This document shows positions 63,935 to 64,000 of a stretch of 64,000 nt of DNA, in pieces. The notes beneath the pieces were generated by a model, which worked only from the letters and a program-made list of their open reading frames with translations, ran no database searches and was not told the DNA's origin. Origin of the DNA: Acidobacteriaceae bacterium (GTDB taxonomy: Bacteria; Acidobacteriota; Terriglobia; Terriglobales; Acidobacteriaceae). The stretch is from the NCBI GenBank assembly GCA_003131585.1, contig PKVW01000074.1:1-64000 (forward strand). Direction: 5' to 3'. The translations under genes and the position numbers were made by a program. Every line of letters begins with the position of its first letter. Within the stretch, counting starts at the first letter, position 1.

Positions 63935-64000
63935 TTATGTTGCCTTTTTTTCTTGCCGTGCCCGGCGCCGCGTGGGATGGACAAACCAGGCGATTCCAAT
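63935..64000 (-). CDS. Possible C-terminal end of a further gene (partial)
   Basis: On the reverse strand 21 codons are open from the window edge to a TAA at 63937-63935, reading IGIAWFVHPTRRRARQEKKAT. A basic tail after a hydrophobic piece would suit the end of a membrane protein. It is too short to identify. The 60 bp between it and the M28 gene show nothing else. Confidence 0.3.
   Translation of the reverse strand: MGIAWFVHPTRRRARQEKKAT

Overview
The window looks like a chromosomal segment of an Acidobacteriota genome, probably Terriglobia of the Koribacter or Sulfotelmatobacter type. That placement is an inference. It rests on GC-rich housekeeping genes, the mix of families (korA/korB, an M61 peptidase with a PDZ domain, DUF1844 and YgfZ neighbours, HELTH-type metalloproteases, many secreted orphans, RHS proteins) and many short intergenic palindromic and tandem repeats. 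No 16S rRNA is present to test it. I saw no tRNA, rRNA, CRISPR array, transposase or integrase.

Layout. 1-2347 (+): the end of ileS, then a stand-alone CuA (cytochrome oxidase subunit II-like) protein overlapping a di-haem cytochrome c. 2704-4534: a small secreted orphan and a multicopper oxidase. 4726-15693: core metabolism and information genes (korB, korA, accA, dnaE, a CCA-adding-type enzyme with a histone H1-like tail) with two orphans. 15894-23490 (+): an accessory region of secreted and membrane proteins (Thr-rich protein, beta-propeller, second multicopper oxidase, duplicated-repeat protein). It ends in a 5'-truncated RHS gene with a Cys-rich tip, which overlaps a lipoprotein gene.

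24051-34552: envelope genes. lpxD is convergent with a reverse-strand run mgtC-dapF-ldcA-mpl-M61 peptidase-plsC, which joins diaminopimelate synthesis to murein-peptide recycling. A pfkB kinase and a GT-39-like membrane glycosyltransferase follow as a pair. 34665-43829: mtnP, a retropepsin-like PDZ protein, a HELTH metalloprotease, an isopropylmalate/isocitrate dehydrogenase family enzyme, a YgfZ homologue with an unusual Cys-rich insert, DUF1844, a PhnP-like MBL hydrolase and ribF. 44005-49610: a YceI protein next to a four-helix, His-rich membrane protein, an FkbM methyltransferase, and a reverse run of CDF transporter, OsmC, thioredoxin-like protein and EamA exporter.

50344-55368: a 1,589-residue RHS/YD-repeat protein, clearly more AT-rich than its surroundings, with a small two-helix membrane protein 12 bp downstream. 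55788-64000: a parvulin-type PPIase coupled to an NAD-dependent epimerase, aroB-menG, TerC, two M28 peptidases and the tail of one more gene.

The most interesting material is (a) the two unlike RHS tip plus small-partner modules, which look like polymorphic-toxin or surface-antigen cassettes; (b) a dense set of short repeats, many of which start or end inside genes and supply start codons, stop codons or C-terminal residues; and (c) family members with odd additions (H1-like tail on the tRNA nucleotidyltransferase, Cys cluster in YgfZ, repeat-coded tail on the glycosyltransferase).
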